Source of the DNA: Gammaproteobacteria bacterium | GTDB lineage: Bacteria; Pseudomonadota; Gammaproteobacteria; JAABTG01 | Length of the DNA stretch: 16,335 nucleotides | Assembly: GCA_030066245.1 (NCBI GenBank) | Contig: JASJBY010000059.1 | Span: 1-16,335, forward strand | Direction of reading: 5' to 3' | In this document: piece after piece, positions 8,579 through 15,321 of the stretch | Layout of the letters: each line of letters starts with the position of its first letter | Numbering within the stretch: position 1 is the stretch's first letter | Notes under the pieces: model-generated | What the model saw: the letters and a program-made list of their open reading frames with translations, nothing else | What the model was told of the DNA's origin: nothing | The model's database searches: none | Made by a program: the position numbers and the translations under genes

Positions 8579-8851
8579 ATGGCGACCGAGCGGAAGCCAG
8601 CTGCAAGCCGCGAGGCTACGGCAGAAAGAGTGTTCGGTGGGTTGCTTCTCTGGAGGCGTTACATCGTGCTGTGCTTATACGTGAAAGTCATCATGCTGAC
8701 CGTCCTGTTCCTTGCCTTTCACCTGGAGAATGGATCGGGCAAGGCCTTGCGCCGGACTGACCTGGGTTGCCTCGGGCGCTTCGTAGGGGCGGGCTGGGAC
8801 TGGCTTACGCGGCCGGAACCAGACCGCGGTGAGTTCGAGGCTCTCGGTTAG
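8579..8851 (+). CDS. Small single-helix membrane protein, hypothetical
   Basis: 90 aa from an ATG. I recognise no family. The N-terminus is charged, then one strongly hydrophobic helix runs at about 28-48 (YIVLCLYVKVIMLTVLFLAF, preceded by WRR), followed by a charged and Gly/Trp-containing tail. The WRR before the helix would favour a cytoplasmic N-terminus. Codon choice looks coding-like, but the ribosome site is weak. A perfect CRP-like palindrome lies upstream and could regulate it (inference). The alternative is a non-coding stretch with a chance helix. Confidence 0.5.
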   Translation: MATERKPAASREATAERVFGGLLLWRRYIVLCLYVKVIMLTVLFLAFHLENGSGKALRRTDLGCLGRFVGAGWDWLTRPEPDRGEFEALG

Positions 8852-8912
8852 CAGGATCCGACGACAAGGGCGAGAGCTTTCGACCAGAGTTCTCGAATCG
8901 TGGCACGCAGGA

Positions 8913-8943
8913 GGAATGACGGCACCGGAGGTGCCGTCATTCC
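8913..8943. terminator. Perfect 14-bp hairpin at the 3' end of the 161-aa gene
   Basis: The arms GGAATGACGGCACC (8913-8926) and GGTGCCGTCATTCC (8930-8943) are perfect complements around a 3-base loop. The right arm covers the last codon and the TGA stop (8937-8939) of the - strand gene. Neither side has a T-run. It could end transcripts from both directions, protect an mRNA 3' end, or be a copy of a REP-like palindrome. The structure is certain; the role is not. Confidence 0.5.
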
Positions 8944-9422
8944 AAGATCCTGATCAGCTCACCGCTCTTCAGCAATTCCTGAAGACGTCGCGGATCCGGT
9001 CGCATCCCGTCGTCTTGGTCAACTTCCTCGCTACACCCGGCAAACGTAAGTTTGACCACGGGTCCGGTTTTCTGCACCGCATACCCTTCGGACCAGGACA
9101 GTAGCTCCTGCGCCTGGCGGCGTCTGGCATCGGCGTCGTCCCCCAGAAAAATGACGACCAGATAGGGCTTGTGACAACCGGTGAAGTGCCGGCAGGTCAA
9201 TCTGGGGTCGGTAAGCTCATGTACCTTGGTAGGAAGGCCTCCCATGGCGTTCACCTCCACCTGGGGGCACATGGCCATGTGGAAGCGCGCCGGTAGCTCT
9301 CCGTGCTCTCGCTCCCAGCGGTTCAGTACGGCCGCTACGAAGCCGGGGATTTTCGCCACGGTCCAGCTCTCCACGTGCACGGGCACGTCACTGATTTCCA
9401 CTGTGTCGACAGTCGATGCCAT
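8937..9422 (-). CDS. Hypothetical 161-aa Cys/His-containing protein
   Basis: 161 aa, soluble, with no signal peptide or membrane helix. I do not recognise the family. It contains four cysteines (C52, C77, C83, C130). The core C-R-H-F-T-G-C-H (77-84) is followed by a beta-strand-like PYLVVIFLGDD (86-96). A metal- or cofactor-binding site is possible but unproven. The ATG is preceded by a GGGGA about 15 bases upstream, a weak site. The N-terminal half has the feel of a small alpha/beta domain. The gene is divergent from the secreted Hsp20-like gene, and its stop codon is inside a perfect hairpin. Confidence 0.72.
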   Translation of the reverse strand: MASTVDTVEISDVPVHVESWTVAKIPGFVAAVLNRWEREHGELPARFHMAMCPQVEVNAMGGLPTKVHELTDPRLTCRHFTGCHKPYLVVIFLGDDADARRRQAQELLSWSEGYAVQKTGPVVKLTFAGCSEEVDQDDGMRPDPRRLQELLKSGELIRILE

Positions 9423-9580
9423 GGCGGCTCAGTTCCCCCGCTCGAACCTGGATCAGAATCAACCTGCTGCAAGCGTACTACAGCCGATGAGGATGGGACA
9501 GCTGTCGGCGGGGCGCACCACATGCCGAGCGCAGGGCGGGTACGGAATCACCGTGGCATCTTACGCCGTCTCGCTGCGGC

Positions 9581-9586
9581 TATAAT
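9581..9586 (+). promoter_or_regulatory. -10 box of the Hsp20-like gene
   Basis: A perfect TATAAT sits 35 bases before the ATG at 9622. No good -35 exists at 16-18 bases (the best hexamers are poor matches), so the promoter may depend on an activator or another sigma factor. Confidence 0.45.
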
Positions 9587-9621
9587 CGCACCAGGGCATG
9601 CCATCAGAGGGGCACAGACTA

Positions 9622-10056
9622 ATGAAGCATATCCTGTTAACTCTCGCATGTGCGGTAGTGCTGGCGGCGGCAGCATCGGCCCAGACGCCCGGCTATGGGC
9701 CGCCGGGTTATCCAGGCTATGGGGGATACACCTCTCCCGGGACCCCGGGCTCCCAGTTCGGGCAAGGCGGAGTGCGCCTGGAAAAGGGTAAGACAGCTGA
9801 TGCCTATACGCTGCGTGTGTACACGGGCCGACGTCGGCCACAGGACTTTGAGGTAAACGTGGAGCGGGGCCACCTGGTGCTGCGCAGCCTGCGTTCGGAG
9901 CAGACAGACATGCGTCGGCAGGGGGGGTATTCCTACAGCCGCAGCATGTCGCGGTTTCAGCGTAGGTTGCCGCTGCCGCGGGACGCCATCGCGGAGCAGA
10001 TGAGTCGCACTGACGGTGAAGGCATCATCGACATCGTGATCCCGAAGCAACGCTAG
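9622..10056 (+). CDS. Secreted Hsp20/alpha-crystallin-like protein
   Basis: 144 aa. The ATG at 9622 is chosen over an in-frame ATG at 9598 because a typical signal peptide starts there (MKHILLTLACAVVLAAAASA, cleavage near residue 20) and AGAGGGG lies about 9 bases upstream. A Gly/Pro/Tyr-rich linker (about 21-42) follows, then a domain like small heat-shock proteins: YTLRVYTG, FEVNVERGHLVLRS, a basic Arg/Ser/Tyr region, FQRRLPLPRDA and the closing strand IIDIVIPK. The family holds unfolding proteins. Classical members are cytoplasmic, so a periplasmic holdase role here is inferred from the signal peptide. It is convergent with the mla operon, from which a repeat array separates it. Confidence 0.75.
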   Translation: MKHILLTLACAVVLAAAASAQTPGYGPPGYPGYGGYTSPGTPGSQFGQGGVRLEKGKTADAYTLRVYTGRRRPQDFEVNVERGHLVLRSLRSEQTDMRRQGGYSYSRSMSRFQRRLPLPRDAIAEQMSRTDGEGIIDIVIPKQR

Positions 10057-10277
10057 TCCGCATTGGTGTTCGATTCGGGCCATACCGGCATGAGTGCCCC
10101 CCGAACCGTCGGCCGCAGGGATAACTGCCGCCGACAGGGAGGTATTCACCGCGTGTCCCGGCGGCTCGTGCCGGTACGGCCCCAACGTGAATGCTCTGCC
10201 CTATGTGCGGTCGCCTGGGCCCTGCAAGACCAGCCATCCCACCGGCCCGGTGACCCCTAAACGCGCTCCCGCTTCCC

Positions 10278-10333
10278 CTTTTCACTTCTCACGAGTCACG
10301 AATCACTACTCACTAGTCACGAGTCACGTTTCA
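10278..10333 (-). repeat. Heptanucleotide tandem array TGANNNG, 8 units, behind mlaC
   Basis: Read on the - strand, from mlaC outward: TGAAACG, TGACTCG, TGACTAG, TGAGTAG, TGATTCG, TGACTCG, TGAGAAG, TGAAAAG. It has the same TGA...G consensus as the array at 7391, and TGACTCG and TGAAACG are shared exactly. Only GGGGACG separates it from the TGA stop of mlaC (10341-10343), so once more the array runs 3' from a stop codon in the direction of the gene. The units are more divergent than in the first array. The other 220 bases between the Hsp20-like gene and this array hold nothing I can identify. Confidence 0.9.
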
Positions 10334-10340
10334 CGTCCCC

Positions 10341-10961
10341 TCAACTACCGCTGCTGGCCGCGGGTGTGTCACCGGTCGCGACCTTTTCCTCGATCTGGGC
10401 AATCAGTCCGTCGAGGCCCTGGTTCTTGGCAATCTGCTGGTAGCTGGTGCGGTAGTTGCTGATCATGCTGACGCCTTCAATGACCACGTCGTAGATCCAC
10501 CACTTATCTTTCCTGAGGCGGGCCTTATAGTTGACAGGAATGGGGGGCGCGCCAGTGCGCACGATCAGCGTATTCACCTGGGCGTATTTCTGCTTCTTGA
10601 TATCTTCCTTGACGAAGTCGACCTTCTCGTCGGTGTACTCCTCCACCATCACCAGGTAAGTGTCTTCCAGCAGGCGCCGGTAGGCCGCGGTGAAACGCTT
10701 CTTCTGCTCTTTGCTCGCACCCTTCCAATTCTTGCCCAGGGTACGGATCGACATGCCCCGCCAGTCGAAGCGCTCCGAGATGACCTTTCGAATCTTGTCG
10801 CGCTTGGCATCGTTGCTCAGGCCGCCGTCCTGCAGCACGGCCAGCACCTTGTCGATGGTCGACTTGACCTGCTCGGTGGCGCTCGGCGCTGCCAGCGCTG
10901 TTGAGAATGCAAACGCAGTGATCAGGAGGAGGGTGAACGAGAGCAGAAACTTGCGTGCCAT
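10341..10961 (-). CDS. mlaC: MlaC, periplasmic phospholipid-binding protein
   Basis: 206 aa, close to the family length. It has a signal peptide MARKFLLSFTLLLITAFAFS, with cleavage near residue 24-25 after ALA. The body matches the MlaC/Ttg2D family: RFDWRGMS, LGKNWKGASKEQKKRF, TYLVMVEEYTDEKV, VNYKARLRKDKWWIYDVVIEGVS and SYQQI. MlaC shuttles phospholipid across the periplasm between the inner-membrane MlaFED complex and the outer-membrane MlaA. A GGAG ribosome site lies about 12 bases before the ATG. Last gene of the mla cluster, 75 bases after mlaD. No mlaB or mlaA follows; a TGANNNG array does. Confidence 0.95.
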   Translation of the reverse strand: MARKFLLSFTLLLITAFAFSTALAAPSATEQVKSTIDKVLAVLQDGGLSNDAKRDKIRKVISERFDWRGMSIRTLGKNWKGASKEQKKRFTAAYRRLLEDTYLVMVEEYTDEKVDFVKEDIKKQKYAQVNTLIVRTGAPPIPVNYKARLRKDKWWIYDVVIEGVSMISNYRTSYQQIAKNQGLDGLIAQIEEKVATGDTPAASSGS

Positions 10962-11036
10962 GTTGGTTATCTCCAGAAGATGATTACGCGCGGGTGCCGC
11001 ACAGATTGACCCCGGTGGTTGTGCCGGGACCCTCGG

Positions 11037-11519
11037 CTATTCTCCCCCTTGGTCTTCCTCGTTATCGTCCTTGTCTGTGCTTTCGAAGATGTACTTGCTG
11101 ACGAGCTCCTCGATGTCCAGCGAGGACTCGGTTTCTATAATTTCGCCCCCTTCCTCGATGTAATCTTCCAGACCCCCCGGGGTCAGCTTGATGAACTTGT
11201 CGCCGATGATGCCGGCAGTACGAACCGAAGCGATGGTGTCTTCCTGAAGCTTGACGTCTTTCGGGACCGAGAGCTGGATGACGGATTCGTAGGACTCGGG
11301 GTCGAAGCGGATACTGGAGACCCGGCCAATCCGCACACCGGCCATTTCCACATAGGCGCCCTCTTTGAGCCCGGATATGGAGGTGAACCTAGCCATCACC
11401 TTGTATTTGTCGTCGCCGAACAGGCTGATGTCACCCATCTTGATCGCCAGGTAGAAAAAGGCCGCAAGGCCCAGGATCATGAACAATCCCACCCCGAACT
11501 CGATATTGAAGCGTTTCAT
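11037..11519 (-). CDS. mlaD: MlaD, MCE-domain subunit of the Mla transporter
   Basis: 160 aa. One N-terminal helix (about 8-26) anchors it in the inner membrane, and a single MCE domain follows (about 38-117) with typical blocks ISGLKEGAYVEMAGVRIGRV (48-67) and TAGIIGDKFIKLTPGG (101-116). The tail is very acidic (DKDDNEEDQGGE). In the family, MlaD forms a hexameric ring that passes lipid between MlaE and MlaC. GGAG lies about 11 bases before the ATG. It is 46 bases behind mlaE and 75 before mlaC, consistent with one transcript. Confidence 0.95.
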   Translation of the reverse strand: MKRFNIEFGVGLFMILGLAAFFYLAIKMGDISLFGDDKYKVMARFTSISGLKEGAYVEMAGVRIGRVSSIRFDPESYESVIQLSVPKDVKLQEDTIASVRTAGIIGDKFIKLTPGGLEDYIEEGGEIIETESSLDIEELVSKYIFESTDKDDNEEDQGGE

Positions 11520-11565
11520 TGAGACCTTACTCCACGTCTCTTGTAAGACTTCGCCCTGCCTCGCC

Positions 11566-12357
11566 CTAGAGCATGAGGGCGCTAATCAGGTAATCAGCCA
11601 CCAGCACCCCGATGATCGAGATGACCACAGCATCGGTCGTCGTGTGACTTACGCCTTCGGCACCGAAGGATCCGTTCCGTTCCAGATGTAGAAAGTAGCC
11701 TTTTCCGGCGGCCACCCAGACGATCAGCAGCCCGAAGAAGATGGACTTGACCAGCCCCATCTCGATGTCGTCCCACACGACCGTCTCGTACATCCCCTGA
11801 AAATAGGCCGCCTCGCTGACGCCGAACAGGACGACACCGACGAACCAGCCGCCCCCGATCCCGATCACGGTGAAGATCACCGTGAGCACGGGCACGGCAA
11901 CGATGCTCGCCACCACCTTGGGAACGATGAGGTATCTGTACGGGTCGACTGCCATGCATTCCAGGGCGTCGATCTGTTCATCGCTGCGCATGATGCCGAT
12001 TTCCGCACAGATGGCGGAGCCGACCCTGCCGATGACCACCAGCGCCGTGAGCACCGGCGCCAGTTCGCGGATCAAGCCGAGGGCGACCGCGGCACCCAGC
12101 ATGGCCACCGCGCCGAAACGCACCAAGCTGTCGTAGAACTGCAATGCCACCACCATGCCGGTAAACAGCCCGGCCACCAGTATCACCACCGTGGAGCGCG
12201 CACCGATGAAGTGGATTTGTTTGAGTATGGGGAACCATCGAAAGGGTGGAGTCACTGCCTTTGCGATGCAGGAGGCGATGAAAACTCCCATGAGGCCCGT
12301 GCGCTCGACGACGTAGAGCGCGTTGTCGCCGAGTTTCTCTATCTGCTGAAGCACCAT
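11566..12357 (-). CDS. mlaE: MlaE, permease of the Mla phospholipid ABC transporter
   Basis: 263 aa with about five or six membrane helices, and typical MlaE/YrbE blocks: FIGARSTVVILVAGLFTGMV (after an N-terminal amphipathic part), LIRELAPVLTALVVIGRVGS, CAEIGIMRSDEQIDALECM (the conserved cytoplasmic coupling region), DPYRYLIVPK and the late GAEGVSHTTTDAVV. It is the membrane core that, with MlaF, moves phospholipid to or from the periplasmic MlaD ring. The ribosome site is weak (GAGAA). It sits 108 bases after mlaF, a somewhat wide gap in which I see no separate gene. Confidence 0.95.
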   Translation of the reverse strand: MVLQQIEKLGDNALYVVERTGLMGVFIASCIAKAVTPPFRWFPILKQIHFIGARSTVVILVAGLFTGMVVALQFYDSLVRFGAVAMLGAAVALGLIRELAPVLTALVVIGRVGSAICAEIGIMRSDEQIDALECMAVDPYRYLIVPKVVASIVAVPVLTVIFTVIGIGGGWFVGVVLFGVSEAAYFQGMYETVVWDDIEMGLVKSIFFGLLIVWVAAGKGYFLHLERNGSFGAEGVSHTTTDAVVISIIGVLVADYLISALML

Positions 12358-12465
12358 GGTGTCGTATTCTCTAGCTGGAGCGCGAGTCTCGTTGTTCCGG
12401 CTTCGCGGGGCTGGGGGCTGAAAGCCACCGGCGCGTTGCCAGCATGTTGCTTCGCCGGGTCTGAC

Positions 12466-13290
12466 TCAAAGTGTGTGCCCTGTCAGCCGGCGCAGGTACT
12501 CGTCGGCATCCATGGCTTCATCCCGCGGCTTTCGGTTCAGCAGGTCCTGAACCCGCTGATTGTCCGTGTTTCTGACCTCGTCCACGGTGCCGGACACGAC
12601 GATTTTCCCTTCGTCGAGAACCGTGATGCGGTCGGCGATCTTGAAGGCACTGTCCAACTCGTGGGTGACCACCACGATGGTGATGCCCATGGCTTTGCGG
12701 ATGCGCAGGATCAGCTCGTCCAGCTCCGCGGCGACCACCGGGTCCAGACCCGCCGACGGCTCGTCGAAGAACAGCAGTTTCGGATCCATGATGATGGCCC
12801 GAGCCAGGCCTGCCCGCTTCAGCATGCCGCCCGAGAGCTCGGCCGGCTTGAGGTTTTCGAAACCGTGCAGGTTGACCATGTCCAGCTTCATCCGGGTCAT
12901 AATGCCGATAGTCTGCTCGTCCAGCGCGGTGTGCTCGCGCAGTGGCAGCTGCACATTCTCACCGACCGTCAGGGAGCTGAGCAGCGCGCCTTTCTGGAAC
13001 GCCACGCCGATATTGCGCCGGATCTCGTAGAGCTTTTTCTGATTGGCCGTCGCGATATCCGTACCGAGCAGCCGGATGGCGCCCGATGTGGGGTGATGGA
13101 GGCCCAGCAGATGGCGGAGCAGGGTGCTTTTCCCCGAACCGCTGCCGCCCATGATGACCAGAATCTCGCCCTTCCGGACGCTCAGATTGACGCCGTCCAG
13201 TATTCTCCGCTCGCCGTAATGGGTGACCAGATGTTCGACATCGATCACCACTTCCGGAGACGCTTGGTCGGCACTTTGCTTGCTGCTCAT
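12466..13290 (-). CDS. mlaF: MlaF, ATPase of the Mla phospholipid ABC transporter
   Basis: 274 aa with all ABC ATPase motifs: Walker A GGSGSGKST (48-56), Q-loop Q99, signature LSGGM (152-156), Walker B LLFFDE (172-177) and H-loop H210. The C-terminal extension after about 240 (RVQDLLNRKPRDEAMDADEY) resembles the region that in E. coli MlaF is involved in MlaB binding and dimer control. It powers lipid movement through MlaE. First gene of the cluster. The long antisense frame over it on the + strand is a shadow. A sigma70-like promoter lies about 160 bases upstream. Confidence 0.96.
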   Translation of the reverse strand: MSSKQSADQASPEVVIDVEHLVTHYGERRILDGVNLSVRKGEILVIMGGSGSGKSTLLRHLLGLHHPTSGAIRLLGTDIATANQKKLYEIRRNIGVAFQKGALLSSLTVGENVQLPLREHTALDEQTIGIMTRMKLDMVNLHGFENLKPAELSGGMLKRAGLARAIIMDPKLLFFDEPSAGLDPVVAAELDELILRIRKAMGITIVVVTHELDSAFKIADRITVLDEGKIVVSGTVDEVRNTDNQRVQDLLNRKPRDEAMDADEYLRRLTGHTL

Positions 13291-13447
13291 GTATACCGGG
13301 CGAACACTGGTTACGGATGGCGAGTCGGTGACCTAAAGGGAGACTGCGGCCCTCTTGCCTCGGACCAGGAAGATTAAGCGACGGCTCGTCCGTGCGAACC
13401 AGGCGGTTCACGCTACTGGCAAGCCTTCCCTGCCCGCAAAGCCCGGA

Positions 13448-13476
13448 ACTATAGCGCTAAGCCGTAGAGAATTCAA
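13448..13476 (-). promoter_or_regulatory. Probable sigma70 promoter of mlaFEDC
   Basis: On the - strand, TTGAAT (13471-13476), a 17-base spacer, then TATAGT (13448-13453). The -10 matches 5 of 6 and the -35 matches 4 of 6 consensus bases. It lies immediately behind the diguanylate cyclase stop codon, pointing at mlaF, with a leader of roughly 150 bases. The -10 overlaps AGCGCT, a 6-bp palindrome at 13454-13459, on its upstream side. Confidence 0.55.
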
Positions 13477-13486
13477 AAGCGCCGCG

Positions 13487-15010
13487 CTAGACGGCGAGCG
13501 GCTGCTGGCTGGCCTGGACGGGGTCCCACAGGGTCACCCGGTTGCGGCCGGCGTCTTTGGACACGTACAGCGCCTTGTCGGCCTGGTTGAGGAGATCTGA
13601 GGATTCTCGTGCGCCCATGGACAGACAGGAGACGCCGAAGCTCGCCGTGATGCTCTTCTGCGACGTAATACGGATGGTGGAGCCCGCCGCTTCCTCGATA
13701 GCCCGGCGCATGGCCTGGGCTCGCTCGATGGCCTGGCTTTCGTCGACGCCCGGCACGATGATGCAGAACTCCTCGCCGCCATAGCGACAGATGAGCTCGT
13801 TGGCGTTCAGGCTGCCGCGGAGCACCTCGGCCACTTTTTCCAGGACCTTGTCGCCGACAGCGTGGCCGTACTGGTCGTTGAAGGTCTTGAAATGGTCGAT
13901 GTCGCACATGACACAGGCCAGGTCAGCACCGCCGGCGGAGGCCTTGATGTACTGCCGCTCCAGCCGTTGAAAGAACGCGCGCCGGTTCAGACAGCGGGTC
14001 AGCGGGTCCTGGTCAGCCATGATCTTGAGCTCACGGTTCTGGCGCTCGACCTCGTCGCGGGACTCCTTCAGAAGCCGTAACGTCTCCTCCAGCTGGTGGT
14101 TCTTTCGCTCCAGCTCCGTGACGTCATTGAAGGTGGCCACTCCGCCGCGGCTGTTGCCCTTGCCGTCAAGAATCGGTGCCCCGCTGACCACGAACAGCTG
14201 GCGACTGCCGTCGCGGCTCTGTACGCTCATGGGAACGCCGCTCTGGCGCTGGCCTTCGCGCATGGCCCGCAGCCAGGGAAGATCCTCAACCGGCTCTCCC
14301 GTTTCCAGGGACATCCACTTCAGCTCCGATGCCTTCCTGCCCACCAGTGTGTCCGCGCCGTGCCCGAGCTTCTCCGAGAAGGTCGCGTTGGCCAGCACGA
14401 TCTCCCCCTTGTCGTCCACGAGGATGACGCCCTCGGCGAGCACGTCCAGCGCATACTTCACGCGGGCGGGGACCACGGAGGTAGGGTCGAGCTCACGCAG
14501 AGCTTTGCGCATAAAGAGCGTGTAGAGCACGAACCCGACGACGGCCACGAACAGGGTGAGCCTGAACAGAGAGCTTTTCCATAGGGAGAGCAGGCTGTCC
14601 GGCGTGACGGGCGTGAAACGCACTTCCACTGTGCCCCAGCGTGACTCGCCGTTGAAAATCGGTACCTGGGCATTCGTGGGGGTCGAGAGGTCCGCGGGCA
14701 TGGCCTCCCAGTTCACCTCATGGGCACCGGCTTCTGCCAGCAGCGAGCCGTCGGAGCGGCGGATGCCCGCCGAGAGGATATCCGCGTCCCGCTCCACCAG
14801 CGCCTGCAGGGTCTCCTCTATGGTGCTCATGTCGTTCTTCGCGGCCAGCGAAGAGAACTGGACGGCCATGGACTCGCACAGGGTCTTGCGCGCGTCGAGT
14901 ATGCGGTCGGCCTCGTTCGGCGTCAGGCCGATGAGCTCTGCAGTGAGCAGCACGGTCGTCGTGATGAGCATCAGGGCCAGGCTGATGCGTATGAGGGGAG
15001 AGAACCGCAT
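13487..15010 (-). CDS. Membrane PAS-GGDEF diguanylate cyclase
   Basis: 507 aa. Order: transmembrane helix 8-29; periplasmic domain about 30-145; second helix 147-166; PAS 184-305 (AEGVILVDDKGEIVLANATF); coiled-coil-like linker 302-332; GGDEF domain starting DPLTRCLNRR (335-344), active-site GGEEF 411-415. The residues at the place of the RxxD inhibitory site read NANE, so product inhibition at a canonical I-site is not expected. No EAL domain, so it should only make c-di-GMP. The PAS could bind a small ligand or cofactor, which I cannot name from the sequence. The ATG start gives a good first helix, but its ribosome site is weak. It lies upstream of mlaF on the same strand and downstream of a probable giant surface protein. 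Confidence 0.95.
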   Translation of the reverse strand: MRFSPLIRISLALMLITTTVLLTAELIGLTPNEADRILDARKTLCESMAVQFSSLAAKNDMSTIEETLQALVERDADILSAGIRRSDGSLLAEAGAHEVNWEAMPADLSTPTNAQVPIFNGESRWGTVEVRFTPVTPDSLLSLWKSSLFRLTLFVAVVGFVLYTLFMRKALRELDPTSVVPARVKYALDVLAEGVILVDDKGEIVLANATFSEKLGHGADTLVGRKASELKWMSLETGEPVEDLPWLRAMREGQRQSGVPMSVQSRDGSRQLFVVSGAPILDGKGNSRGGVATFNDVTELERKNHQLEETLRLLKESRDEVERQNRELKIMADQDPLTRCLNRRAFFQRLERQYIKASAGGADLACVMCDIDHFKTFNDQYGHAVGDKVLEKVAEVLRGSLNANELICRYGGEEFCIIVPGVDESQAIERAQAMRRAIEEAAGSTIRITSQKSITASFGVSCLSMGARESSDLLNQADKALYVSKDAGRNRVTLWDPVQASQQPLAV

Positions 15011-15151
15011 GTGCCGTCGCGGGACTGTGCTTTCGTGTTCGCGTGGTCGCCGTAGTGCAAATACTGTGAGCGTGCCGGATCCCGGTGCGCAGATCGGCCC
15101 GTGTCAACCTTAATTTCGGCCGGGATGAGGTGAACCTTAGGTGTGGGGCGG

Positions 15152-15207
15152 TGGTTTGTAGATGGCAGATGGTAGATGGTAGATGGGAGGTCGTAGGTTG
15201 TAGGTCG
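15152..15207 (+). repeat. Second heptanucleotide family, TAGRTNG, 8 units
   Basis: Seven-base units in exact phase: TGGTTTG, TAGATGG, CAGATGG, TAGATGG, TAGATGG, GAGGTCG, TAGGTTG, TAGGTCG. The consensus, about TAGATGG, differs from the TGANNNG arrays but has the same 7-base period and a final G. Five of the eight units begin with TAG, another stop triplet. It lies between two - strand genes, so unlike the other arrays it does not run on from a gene in its own orientation. Confidence 0.85.
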
Positions 15208-15214
15208 GGGAAGA

Positions 15215-15260
15215 ATGGTGACTCGGTTGATGGTGACTCGGGGAGAGGGTGACTTGGTTG
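15215..15260 (+). repeat. Three degenerate 15/16-bp tandem repeats
   Basis: Copies ATGGTGACTCGGTTG (15215), ATGGTGACTCGGGGAG (15230) and AGGGTGACTTGGTTG (15246). The core GTGACTCGG contains the heptamer TGACTCG found in the two TGANNNG arrays, which may indicate shared origin. Confidence 0.8.
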
Positions 15261-15321
15261 GCGGTCGGGCGTAGGGGCCTGAGCGGTACCGGAAACGGTC
15301 AACCTGCGGATTTGCCAGCGG

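Larger units (their letters stand above)
15011..15321. other. Intergenic region upstream of the diguanylate cyclase
   Basis: 311 bases with two repeat blocks (described separately). On the - strand there is a perfect TTGACA at 15102-15107, but no acceptable -10 lies 16-18 bases from it. AACCTTA occurs twice (15107-15113 and 15133-15139), 26 bases apart, next to that TTGACA; this could be a tandem binding site. No gene seen. Confidence 0.4.

Noticed and set aside
8500..8760. 86-codon + frame overlapping the small membrane protein
   Set aside because: No hydrophobic pattern or domain; composition looks non-coding.
12211..13377. Long 388-codon open frame on the + strand opposite mlaF
   Set aside because: Antisense shadow of mlaF, which has every ABC ATPase motif; the + frame has no recognisable domain.
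15079..15107. Promoter for the diguanylate cyclase with perfect TTGACA
   Set aside because: No acceptable -10 at 16-18 bases; kept only as a note in the intergenic entry.
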